This document shows, piece by piece, positions 15,905 to 22,224 of a stretch of DNA of 35,610 nucleotides. The position numbers were made by a program, and so were the translations under genes. The first letter of the stretch is position 1. Every line of letters starts with the position of its first letter. Origin of the DNA: CAZWUZ01 sp964637655 [NCBI: uncultured bacterium] (GTDB lineage Bacteria > DAOPZR01); NCBI GenBank assembly GCA_964637655.1, contig CAZWUZ010000007.1:1-35610 (forward strand). Reading direction: 5' to 3'. The notes under the pieces are model-generated. The model saw nothing but the letters and a program-made list of their open reading frames with translations, was not told the DNA's origin and searched no databases.

Positions 15905-17758
15905 ATGCACCGCCTGCTGCTGCTCCTGCCGCTGCTGCTGTGCGGCTGTCTCGATACCGCGCTCACCTACACCGTCGCTGCCGACGGCAGCGGTGAGTAC
16001 GCCTGCGTCCTTACTGTGTCACCCGGCGCGGTGGCGGTCGCCCGCTCGTCGAATCTCGAGGATGATCCTGATACCCCGTTCGCCGCGCAACGGACAGCAG
16101 TGCTGCAGGCGCTGCATGCCGGCGGTTTCGCGCAGGCCCGGCTGACCGCCCGCGAAGACACGGCCGGGCTGCACCTGCGCCTGCAGGTGCCGGTCGCCGA
16201 CGCGCGCCACCTGGCCGCGGTCGAAGAACACCTCGCCGCGGCGCTGCCGGGCATGCCGCGCGGGCAGTTCGCACTGGTGCCCGCCGGTGACCGTTGGCAG
16301 GCGCAATGCCGCATCGTGCTGGAGCCACCCCGCGGCGAGAGCGCTCTCGGGCTCGCGTTTCTGCTCGATGCGGTCGCCCGTGCCGACAGCGCGCCGCTCC
16401 CCGATACCGCCGGTTTCGCGGAAATCATCAGTCAGCTTGCTGCTGGCCGCGCCGTCAGCGTGCGCCTTGTCTCGCCGGATACCGCCGCCGCCTGGCAGAT
16501 GCCGCTGGCCGCGCTGTTTGCCGCGCACAACCCCGTGCGCACAACGCTCGTGGTCCCGCCCGCAATGCTGCCGCTGCCAACGGCGACGCCGGCGCCTGCC
16601 GTCACCACGCTGCCGCCGGCAGATACTGTCCCGGCACTCGTGCGCAGCGCGCTGCAGCGCGGCAACATCGAGGGGGCGCTGCGCCTTGCCCGGCAGGTCT
16701 GCGACCGCGACCGGCGCGAAGCGCTCTATGAAACCATCGGCAACCGCTACCTGGCGGCCCGCAACCTGCCGCAGGCTGAGGGGATGCTTATGCTGCTCGA
16801 ATCGCCGGGTCGACGCGCCCGCCTGCGCAGCGAAATCGAACAGACACGCGCGCGCGCCGCGGCGGACGTCGTCACGATGCCCGAGGACGCGCGGCCGAGC
16901 GATACCTGGCTGCTGCCCGCGGCCGAGGAATACCGCCGCCGCGGCCACTGGGGCGATGCCATCGCCACTGCCGTCCTGCTGCGCGACACCTTCACGCGCG
17001 ACGCGCTGCTGCTGAATCTCGTCAACGACCTGCTCGGTGCCGGGGAAATCGACGCCGCGGCACGACTCGTCCCGCACCTGACCGCCGACCTGGGCACCTA
17101 TGCCGCCGGCCGCGTCGCTGATGCACGCGCGTCAGCTGAGCGGCAGGAGGCAGTGCGCCGTCAGGTGACCGCCGTCGAGCAGGCGCTGCACGCTGCGCCG
17201 CCCGCTGAGGCGCTGCAGTTCGCCGACCGGGCCGCCGCGGTTTCCGACACGGAACGCCGCGCGTACCTGCAGGCCGCCATCGCCTTCCGTCATCATGAAC
17301 ATGATTTCGCCGCGGCCGTTGCGTATGCGCGCGCCATCGCGGACACCGTTTCGCACCACCGCGCCAATGTGCTGGCCGCGCTGGCCACTATAGCGTATGA
17401 CGGTGGTGACACGGCAACCGGCGACAGCATACTCGCGGAAGCGGTGGCCGGGGCCGCAAACATCGCGCACGCCAGCGACCGCCTCGGGGTGCTCGGCTAT
17501 TGCGCCGCGGAGTATGCCGCGCGGCAGCAGGCGGACCGGGCGCGGACGCTGGTGCGCCGCGTGCTCCCGGAACTGGCCGCGCTCCCCGCTGCCGCTGAAG
17601 CGGAGGAACTCGACCGCCGCTGGGTTGCCGCGGAGTGGTGCGCAACAGCGGGCACCGCGCTGCGCGACGGGGCGGTGGTTGATGCCGCGCTGTCGCTCAT
17701 CGGCGACGCGCAGCGCCGCGCGCAGGTGCAGCAGCACCTCGCCGGGCAGGATCGCTGA
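15905..17758 (+). CDS. Large lipoprotein with helical-repeat C-terminal half
   Basis: The N-terminus is a lipoprotein signal (hydrophobic Leu run, lipobox LCGC, lipidated Cys15), so the 617-residue protein is probably anchored in the cell envelope facing the periplasm. Residues 20-210 look like a mixed alpha/beta domain. A Pro/Thr-rich linker follows at about 215-240. From about 245 to the end, helix pairs of TPR-like character repeat (VRSALQRGNIEGALRLARQV, and EEYRRRGHWGDAIATAVLLR), indicating an alpha-solenoid scaffold. I cannot assign a specific role. The start has GGAGG four bases before the ATG. A TATACT box at 15883-15888 lies so close that the leader would be very short, and its -35 is poor. 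It is in the same direction as the DUF2723 gene, 110 bases downstream. Confidence 0.85.
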   Translation: MHRLLLLLPLLLCGCLDTALTYTVAADGSGEYACVLTVSPGAVAVARSSNLEDDPDTPFAAQRTAVLQALHAGGFAQARLTAREDTAGLHLRLQVPVADARHLAAVEEHLAAALPGMPRGQFALVPAGDRWQAQCRIVLEPPRGESALGLAFLLDAVARADSAPLPDTAGFAEIISQLAAGRAVSVRLVSPDTAAAWQMPLAALFAAHNPVRTTLVVPPAMLPLPTATPAPAVTTLPPADTVPALVRSALQRGNIEGALRLARQVCDRDRREALYETIGNRYLAARNLPQAEGMLMLLESPGRRARLRSEIEQTRARAAADVVTMPEDARPSDTWLLPAAEEYRRRGHWGDAIATAVLLRDTFTRDALLLNLVNDLLGAGEIDAAARLVPHLTADLGTYAAGRVADARASAERQEAVRRQVTAVEQALHAAPPAEALQFADRAAAVSDTERRAYLQAAIAFRHHEHDFAAAVAYARAIADTVSHHRANVLAALATIAYDGGDTATGDSILAEAVAGAANIAHASDRLGVLGYCAAEYAARQQADRARTLVRRVLPELAALPAAAEAEELDRRWVAAEWCATAGTALRDGAVVDAALSLIGDAQRRAQVQQHLAGQDR

Positions 17759-17785
17759 CTATCGGTTGCCGCGGTCAGTCAGTAC

Positions 17786-17896
17786 GTCCCCTCTCCCCGG
17801 GGGAGAGGGCGATGCGCAGCATCGGGTGAGGGGTTGCAGCCGACTGTGTTCTCCCTCACCTGTCGCTCCGCGACTTCCTCTCCCGACGGGAGAGGA
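17786..17896. repeat. CCCTCTCCC/GGGAGAGG palindromic intergenic repeat, copy 2
   Basis: This copy has the palindrome CCCTCTCCCCGGGGGAGAGG, then GGTGAGGGG, then CCCTCACC and a closing palindrome CCTCTCCCGACGGGAGAGG. The GGTGAGGG and CCCTCACC segments are also complementary, so the element can fold into one long structure with a hairpin at each end. It follows the lipoprotein gene and may act as a transcription end. It occupies most of the 209-base gap. Confidence 0.8.
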
Positions 17897-17967
17897 AATC
17901 ATGGCAACAGCTGACCAGTCGCCTGTTGCCTATATTTTCTGCAGAAACCGGTTGAACGACAGTACGT

Positions 17968-18198
17968 TCACCGGGCGCGGCGGCGCTCCCGGCTTGCACG
18001 AGTGATATCGCGTTCCATGCTTACTGACGAAACCCGTGCTGCCCGCCGGCGAATCGTCCCGGTCAGCAGGGAAAACTCGCGTTTCCATTCTTTCAGCGGC
18101 ATGGCCACCAGGCAGAGTTTCTCGTTAGTACGTATCTGTACCTTCTCCAGCGGACTGAACACCCCGTTACGGTATACTGCCTTCACGACCGTTGTCAT
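17968..18198 (-). CDS. DUF104 (AF2212-like) antitoxin-type small protein
   Basis: The first 22 residues, starting MTTVVKAVYRNGVFSPLEKV, match the start of DUF104/AF2212-like antitoxins, which typically read as a short beta-hairpin with the pattern hxAhYxNGVFxPLxxV. These are usually the first gene of a toxin-antitoxin pair with a PIN-domain VapC ribonuclease. The 76-residue protein ends in a basic, Arg-rich tail. The ATG at 18198 has GGAGG about seven bases upstream; a longer frame farther up lacks such a site. No PIN-domain gene is next to it on either side, so it is either an orphan or a relic. It lies just left of the integration site and is divergent from the tRNA gene. Confidence 0.72.
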   Translation of the reverse strand: MTTVVKAVYRNGVFSPLEKVQIRTNEKLCLVAMPLKEWKREFSLLTGTIRRRAARVSSVSMERDITRASRERRRAR

Positions 18199-18270
18199 AG
18201 TCCGCTCCTCCACCCATTTTACCCAGCACATAGTACCACCTGCACCACAAGACGTCAACGAACGGTGCTT

Positions 18271-18300
18271 TTGCGCCGGCAACCGGTGATATGCTACACT
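18271..18300 (+). promoter_or_regulatory. Promoter of the tRNA-Leu gene
   Basis: TTGCGC at 18271-18276 and TACACT at 18295-18300 have an 18-base spacer. The expected start near 18307 lies about 15 bases before the first tRNA base. Confidence 0.65.
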
Positions 18301-18321
18301 CGCCGTCAGGATGTGCTGCAC

Positions 18322-18365
18322 GCCGGAGTGGCGGAACTGGCATACGCGCGGGTTTCAAAAACCTG
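18322..18365 (+). tRNA. tRNA-Leu(CAA), 5' half only, interrupted by the mobile element
   Basis: The sequence from GCCGGAG (acceptor strand, 18322-18328) through the D arm (GCG at 18331-18333 pairing with CGC at 18345-18347) and the anticodon arm fits a bacterial leucine tRNA. The anticodon stem is CGGGT (18349-18353) with ACCTG (18361-18365), and the loop TTCAAAA gives anticodon CAA. Homology may continue a few bases (TGGGAG) into the long variable arm. After that there is no variable-arm closure, T arm or 3' acceptor strand: the sequence becomes AT-rich and leads into the integrase gene. The 3' half is absent from the window. This is the expected picture for the left attachment site of an element integrated in a tRNA gene. 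Confidence 0.85.
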
Positions 18366-18421
18366 TGGGAGTTATATGCAATGCATTGATGTTGAATTGT
18401 TTGTGCATTATTTATGGTGGT

Positions 18422-19840
18422 TTATGCGTCCTTTTTGCGTCTTTTAGCGCAGATATTCACACCGCGAAGCGTCTTGATGGCTTCTGCCGGCGCCCCCTGT
18501 TTTTCCAGGTTGTCAAGCATAGCTGATGCAGCCCGGTTCAACGCTCTAGTGGCGCATTTAGCTCCATTGTTCGAAGTGCCTTCTCGGTGATAGATGTCAA
18601 CGTTTCCTCCATGAGTGTACGTCTTGAGCAATTCGGGGATAGAGTGCCCAAGATGCATGCTGATTGCAAGCAAATCCGAAGCCATAGCTGACTTCACTAA
18701 CGACGACGCGACAGTGTGCCTCAGCGCGTATGGCGTATACCGTTTCTGTTCATGCGTAGGCACGCCAACAAGAGCAGCTAGCTCTCGCGTCCGCCCAGCA
18801 ATTCTCGCCCAACTGCTTCGTAACATGTCTTTCGTGACCGGAAAAAGCGGTCCGTCGTCGCAAAGCTTGATACCCGCAGATGCAGCGTAAGCATCAATCA
18901 GTGATGCGATGTCAGCATGCAGCCATACACGTCTGGATTTTCCCTGGTTACGATAATATTTCGATTTCTGATTTTCCGGCCTGATCAGCAGATACGGTTG
19001 ATCCGAGAGCTGCAAATCCTGCCGCAAAGCCCGGTGCAACTCACTATTCCGTTGGCCTGTGTAGCTCATGACTAACCACAGAAAGGCAGCCCGTCTACCG
19101 TTCTTCCAGATTTCCCAACAGGCAAGACGATGGCAGGCAAGCATCGCCGGCGACAATTCGCGCGTGCGTGCCTCACGAATTTCTTCTTTGTCAGGGTTCT
19201 TTTGTGACTGTATGCGCTTGAAATACCGCTTGTACTTTGCCCGGAACAAAGAAACCGGATTGTCCAAAACAAAGCCCTCTGCAATTCCCTCCACAAAAAT
19301 GTTATTCAGCGTATTCACATAACGAACCGCCGTCATAGGCTGGCCGCCATTGGCAATCAGCAGATCGGCGAATTCCTTTATTGCTTCGGCATCAATCCTA
19401 TCCAAGCGTACGGGGTTGAAGTGCTCAATCAGGCGGTAAATCCGGTGGTTCTCGATTCCGCTATTCGGCGATGAGTATACAAAACCCCCGCTGGTATTAG
19501 TCGCAGAACTTGCGCGGCGCACAATCTTCCCTTTGGCAATTAGTGTTTCAATCATCTCAGCAAAGTTCTTTCGGCGATTCGTTGCCAGCATCGAACCCGT
19601 ATGAAGAGAGTCAATTTCATCACGCCAAATTGCCGCCAACGATTTTGCCCTGCGCAAATCAGTAATGTGTTTGGTTCCCTTGCGCTTGTCATGCGCCAGC
19701 GCATACCGATGTCCGTTTTTGGACACAACGATACGATAGCGCCGTTCCGTCTTTCCGTTTGCCAACGAATAATCATGATAAAATATATTGTTGACAACCT
19801 TCCCGTTTTCAACCGCCGGTAAATAATATTGCTTCGCCAT
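18422..19840 (-). CDS. Tyrosine recombinase (phage/ICE integrase)
   Basis: This site-specific recombinase would integrate and excise the element. The 472-residue protein has an N-terminal arm-binding and SAM-like core-binding region (about 1-240) and a C-terminal catalytic domain. The catalytic Arg I is in SYTGQRNSELH. Box II reads YTPYALRHTVASS, with the Arg and His of the motif but Tyr in place of the first His, a known variation. The next conserved segment is SMHLGHSIPE, and the tyrosine nucleophile is in LLKTYTHGG. The ATG shares one base with the stop of the upstream helix-turn-helix gene (TGATG), so the two are co-translated. The stop lies about 57 bases from the broken tRNA. Confidence 0.93.
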   Translation of the reverse strand: MAKQYYLPAVENGKVVNNIFYHDYSLANGKTERRYRIVVSKNGHRYALAHDKRKGTKHITDLRRAKSLAAIWRDEIDSLHTGSMLATNRRKNFAEMIETLIAKGKIVRRASSATNTSGGFVYSSPNSGIENHRIYRLIEHFNPVRLDRIDAEAIKEFADLLIANGGQPMTAVRYVNTLNNIFVEGIAEGFVLDNPVSLFRAKYKRYFKRIQSQKNPDKEEIREARTRELSPAMLACHRLACWEIWKNGRRAAFLWLVMSYTGQRNSELHRALRQDLQLSDQPYLLIRPENQKSKYYRNQGKSRRVWLHADIASLIDAYAASAGIKLCDDGPLFPVTKDMLRSSWARIAGRTRELAALVGVPTHEQKRYTPYALRHTVASSLVKSAMASDLLAISMHLGHSIPELLKTYTHGGNVDIYHREGTSNNGAKCATRALNRAASAMLDNLEKQGAPAEAIKTLRGVNICAKRRKKDA

Positions 19841-20268
19841 CAGCGCACTTTCCCAAATATCAGTGCATCATATTCGCTGCGCGGCAAAAATCCATATTTC
19901 CCTACCTTGATAATAGTCAGCGTCCCGCGGCGCGCAAGTTTGTATAAATGCCTTCTCGTCAAACCGGTCCGCTCACATGCCATCTTCAGGGGCACGAGAT
20001 CCGCCGGAATCTTTTCCAGGTTTGCTTTCTTGACGGCAAATGCCCCTTCTTTCAATCCGGAAAGCAGCATCTCGGCCGCCGTTTCCCCAAGCACCGTTCC
20101 CGTCTTGTGTACAAAATCCAAATTGTCACATATTGCCTTCACGCAATCAGGAGCCAATTCTTCAAACGTCTTTCCTCCTTCGGTCTTTTGCAGTACACCA
20201 TGGGAGTCATCACTATCAATATGACGGTAAACGTTCTTTTCCTGTAATGGCCTCTTCTTCATTTTCAT
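19840..20268 (-). CDS. Helix-turn-helix protein, possible excisionase or repressor
   Basis: The C-terminal 50 residues form a MerR/excisionase-type helix-turn-helix (MACERTGLTRRHLYKLARRG, then a beta-hairpin with KVGKYGFLPRSEYDAL). The N-terminal 90 residues are not recognisable. The length is about 142 residues. Two start codons in frame, 20268 and 20262, follow an AGGAAAG site; the second has the better spacing. The gene overlaps the integrase start by one base. In integrative elements such a gene typically directs excision or controls the integrase, but which of these applies here cannot be told from the sequence. Confidence 0.8.
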   Translation of the reverse strand: MKMKKRPLQEKNVYRHIDSDDSHGVLQKTEGGKTFEELAPDCVKAICDNLDFVHKTGTVLGETAAEMLLSGLKEGAFAVKKANLEKIPADLVPLKMACERTGLTRRHLYKLARRGTLTIIKVGKYGFLPRSEYDALIFGKVR

Positions 20269-20328
20269 CTTTCCTGTCCTCCGCACAATCCAATATCACC
20301 TCTTATATTATATCAGATGCAACGACAA

Positions 20329-20357
20329 AACCGTTACGCATTGCCTCCGTAATGGTT
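20329..20357. promoter_or_regulatory. Imperfect 10-bp dyad upstream of the HTH-integrase pair
   Basis: AACCGTTACG (20329-20338) and CGTAATGGTT (20348-20357) form an inverted repeat with one mismatch and a 9-base spacer, upstream of the helix-turn-helix gene. It could bind that protein. The evidence is position and symmetry only. Confidence 0.35.
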
Positions 20358-20440
20358 ATAAACGCATTTTTGAAGCCGAAAGTACATAGTCCCTTTTAAA
20401 GCGCCCCAAAATCGACAATTATCGCAGCACCTCTTTACGG

Positions 20441-21091
20441 TTAAATGTCAATCACCGTGACCGGATAGCTCAGCCAATCCCATGAGCCACACAAGCAGAC
20501 GTTGTAAGCAGCTGTCCCGTTCTTCATCCTCACCCCACCATGCGTCCCAGTGTGGATGTGTCCGAATATATGACACCGCGGCCCGATCCGCTCAAGCTCA
20601 GTCCTGAGCGAGATCGACCCATGATGCCTGTCCGGGAACTCCTCTGGCGAATCACATATCCCACACGCCGGGCCATGTGTAATCAGAATATCAATCCCTG
20701 CAGGGATCTTCCGGTAGATTTCCAGCAACTCACTCTCATCCGCGCCGTACGCCCAGCCCATCAACCTGGGTGTCCATGGCGAGCCCCAGATACGCAGCCC
20801 GCCGACGGTAATCATTTCGTCCTCAAGGTAATCCCACCGCAAACCCATCCTCGCATGATTCATCCTGTGGTGCAGGAAGAAATCGTGGTTACCAGCGACA
20901 GCAACGATCCGCGCGGCTGGCACCTCTTCAAGCCATCGCTTCATCTTTGTCCGATAAAACTCATACACGGTCTCGAAGTCAATGGCCGACGACGGTGATA
21001 TGTCCCCGGCGATGACCATCAGGTCACACGCCGGGATGTCTCCCACGGGCGGCAGGTGGCCATGCGTGTCGCTCAGTGCCACGATTTTCAC
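20441..21091 (-). CDS. MPPED1/2-like (239FB-type) metallophosphoesterase
   Basis: A 216-residue calcineurin-like phosphoesterase. The dinuclear-metal motifs are complete: SDTHGH (Asp8, His10), AGD (Asp30), GNHD (Asn68, His69), THG (His139) and GHIH (His168, His170). The stretch RIWGSPWTP, then GWAY, then IPAGIDILITHGP resembles the vertebrate MPPED1/MPPED2 (239FB) subfamily, which hydrolyses cyclic nucleotide-like or phosphodiester substrates in vitro. The mammalian protein has Gly in place of the first His of the last motif; this one retains His. The start is a GTG that overlaps the stop of the Dbr1-like gene by four bases (GTGA). A longer frame begins inside that gene and is less likely. 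Confidence 0.88.
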   Translation of the reverse strand: MKIVALSDTHGHLPPVGDIPACDLMVIAGDISPSSAIDFETVYEFYRTKMKRWLEEVPAARIVAVAGNHDFFLHHRMNHARMGLRWDYLEDEMITVGGLRIWGSPWTPRLMGWAYGADESELLEIYRKIPAGIDILITHGPACGICDSPEEFPDRHHGSISLRTELERIGPRCHIFGHIHTGTHGGVRMKNGTAAYNVCLCGSWDWLSYPVTVIDI

Positions 21092-21882
21092 TGAACGCTC
21101 TCCCGCCACGGCACCACCTCTATCGCGCCGCCATCGGTGACCCGCAAGATGACGCACTTTTCATGCCCCAGCGCAGTGACATCACACACCGCGCGCAGGC
21201 CGATGCACCGGCGCCCATCGACAACAACATCTACATACCAGTGCATGTGCCCGAGCAGGCACACCTGCGGCCGCAGCGCATCGAGCAGCACGTCTCCCTC
21301 GCGATAGCCACGCGCACTAGCATCGCGTCCGAAGGGCAGTCCGGCGCACTCCGCGATCCGGCGTGGCCAATCATGCAGCAGAAGAATATCGACCGGAGAC
21401 TCGGCGAGCAGCACGTCAATGTCATCACGCCGGATGTGAAGCTGCCCCCGGCGATTGCTGTTGTCGTGTTCCAGTCGCGGTAGCTGGCGTTGATAGTCAC
21501 GCATGCTGTAGTTACCCGACAGTCCCGCGATTCGCACCCCAAAACGCTCAACCACTCCGCTACGCCCGAGGAATCGCACGCCTGGCGTGACCTCGCCGCC
21601 GCCCCAGATCGGGGCGAGCAGTCGGACGGGTTCGTGGTTGCCGGCGACGTACAAGACCTCAGCGGGATACTGGTTTCCCCACTCCTTGAAATCTCCAAGC
21701 CGCCGATACCTGGCCGGCACGGGCATCGAAGCAATGTCCTCGTCACTGGCAGACGCATCGAAATCCCCGACCTGGAGGATCAGGCTGGGAGTAATCCCTG
21801 TCGCCCGCATCGCATCGCGACATAGCCGCACAGCCATGCCGTGATGCCCGTGGATGTCACCGAGCGCGAATATGTGGCGCAT
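21088..21882 (-). CDS. Dbr1-like metallophosphoesterase (RNA lariat debranching enzyme-like)
   Basis: A 264-residue calcineurin-like phosphoesterase with complete metal ligands: GDIHG (Asp9, His11), GDF (Asp40), GNHE (Asn82, His83), LLHDWP (His160) and GHMH (His202, His204). From memory, its order of motifs follows eukaryotic Dbr1 closely: QVGDFDA, a MPVPARYR segment (Dbr1 MAVPPKYR), AGNHE, IWGGG, RFLGRSGVVERFGVRIAGLS (Dbr1 YYLGLAGVVKYRGVRIGGIS), a MRDY segment, and DILLLHDWPR (Dbr1 DIFLSHDWPR). Dbr1 cuts 2',5'-phosphodiester branches. Eukaryotic Dbr1 has Cys at the first metal Asp; here it is a normal Asp. The start at 21882 has GGAGG nine bases upstream. It forms a bicistron with the MPPED-like gene. 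The natural substrate is unknown. Confidence 0.88.
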   Translation of the reverse strand: MRHIFALGDIHGHHGMAVRLCRDAMRATGITPSLILQVGDFDASASDEDIASMPVPARYRRLGDFKEWGNQYPAEVLYVAGNHEPVRLLAPIWGGGEVTPGVRFLGRSGVVERFGVRIAGLSGNYSMRDYQRQLPRLEHDNSNRRGQLHIRRDDIDVLLAESPVDILLLHDWPRRIAECAGLPFGRDASARGYREGDVLLDALRPQVCLLGHMHWYVDVVVDGRRCIGLRAVCDVTALGHEKCVILRVTDGGAIEVVPWRESVQ

Positions 21883-21956
21883 CACTATAGTCCTCCGGGT
21901 CGACTTTATCGATATATACCCCGAAGTCCACACAATGTAGCGGTCAGTTATGAAGT

Positions 21957-22004
21957 ATTATAGCCATCCCGCCCGTCACTCGGTGCTAGCATGATGCTAG
22001 CACC
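21957..22004 (-). promoter_or_regulatory. Possible promoter and 10-bp palindromic operator for the phosphoesterase pair
   Basis: On the minus strand a perfect TATAAT lies at 21962-21957, about 75 bases before the Dbr1-like start. No good -35 is present. At the -35 distance is instead a perfect palindrome, GGTGCTAGCA (21982-21991), spacer TGA, TGCTAGCACC (21995-22004). This arrangement fits an activator or repressor site. Confidence 0.55.
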
Positions 22005-22050
22005 TATTTCCGGCGTGTCTTCCACATCCGACGAGACTTCGTTTCGATGC

Positions 22051-22088
22051 AACTATACATCTTGTGCGCAAGCTGTTTATGTATAGTT
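22051..22088. promoter_or_regulatory. Perfect 10-bp inverted repeat with nested dyad
   Basis: AACTATACAT (22051-22060) and ATGTATAGTT (22079-22088) are exact complements with an 18-base spacer, inside which CTTG-TGCG-CAAG forms a smaller dyad. It lies centrally in the 342-base region between the divergent phosphoesterase and XRE-HD genes. Its sequence is unlike the other two dyads there. It may be a second regulator site or an RNA structure. Confidence 0.6.
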
Positions 22089-22127
22089 TCCCGTCGCTGC
22101 TACAACTATTTCTCGGCGAGATATGGC

Positions 22128-22155
22128 TTGACGATCGGTCGGATCGTGGTATGAT
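22128..22155 (+). promoter_or_regulatory. Promoter of the XRE-HD gene with an operator between its boxes
   Basis: TTGACG (22128-22133) and TATGAT (22150-22155) are 16 bases apart. A perfect dyad, ACGATC (22131-22136), GGTCG, GATCGT (22142-22147), fills the spacer. A protein bound there would block RNA polymerase, so autoregulation by the XRE domain of the gene downstream is plausible. Two ATGTAGCG motifs follow in the leader, and a third lies near 21944. Confidence 0.7.
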
Positions 22156-22224
22156 TTATTGTGACATGTAGCGCTACTTTCAGAATGTAGCGTACAACGC
22201 AATATCACGCGAAGGAGGAGTTGG

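Noticed and set aside
18322-18421. A group I intron in tRNA-Leu, as known in cyanobacteria.
   Set aside because: Those introns sit in the anticodon loop. Here the anticodon stem-loop is intact, the break is after it, no intron core is visible, and an integrase gene follows directly.
21490-21600. A tRNA-like stretch on the minus strand (GCGGAGTGGTTGAGCG) inside the Dbr1-like gene.
   Set aside because: It encodes the conserved GVVERFGVRIAGLSG part of the protein and has no acceptor stem or T arm in the right places.
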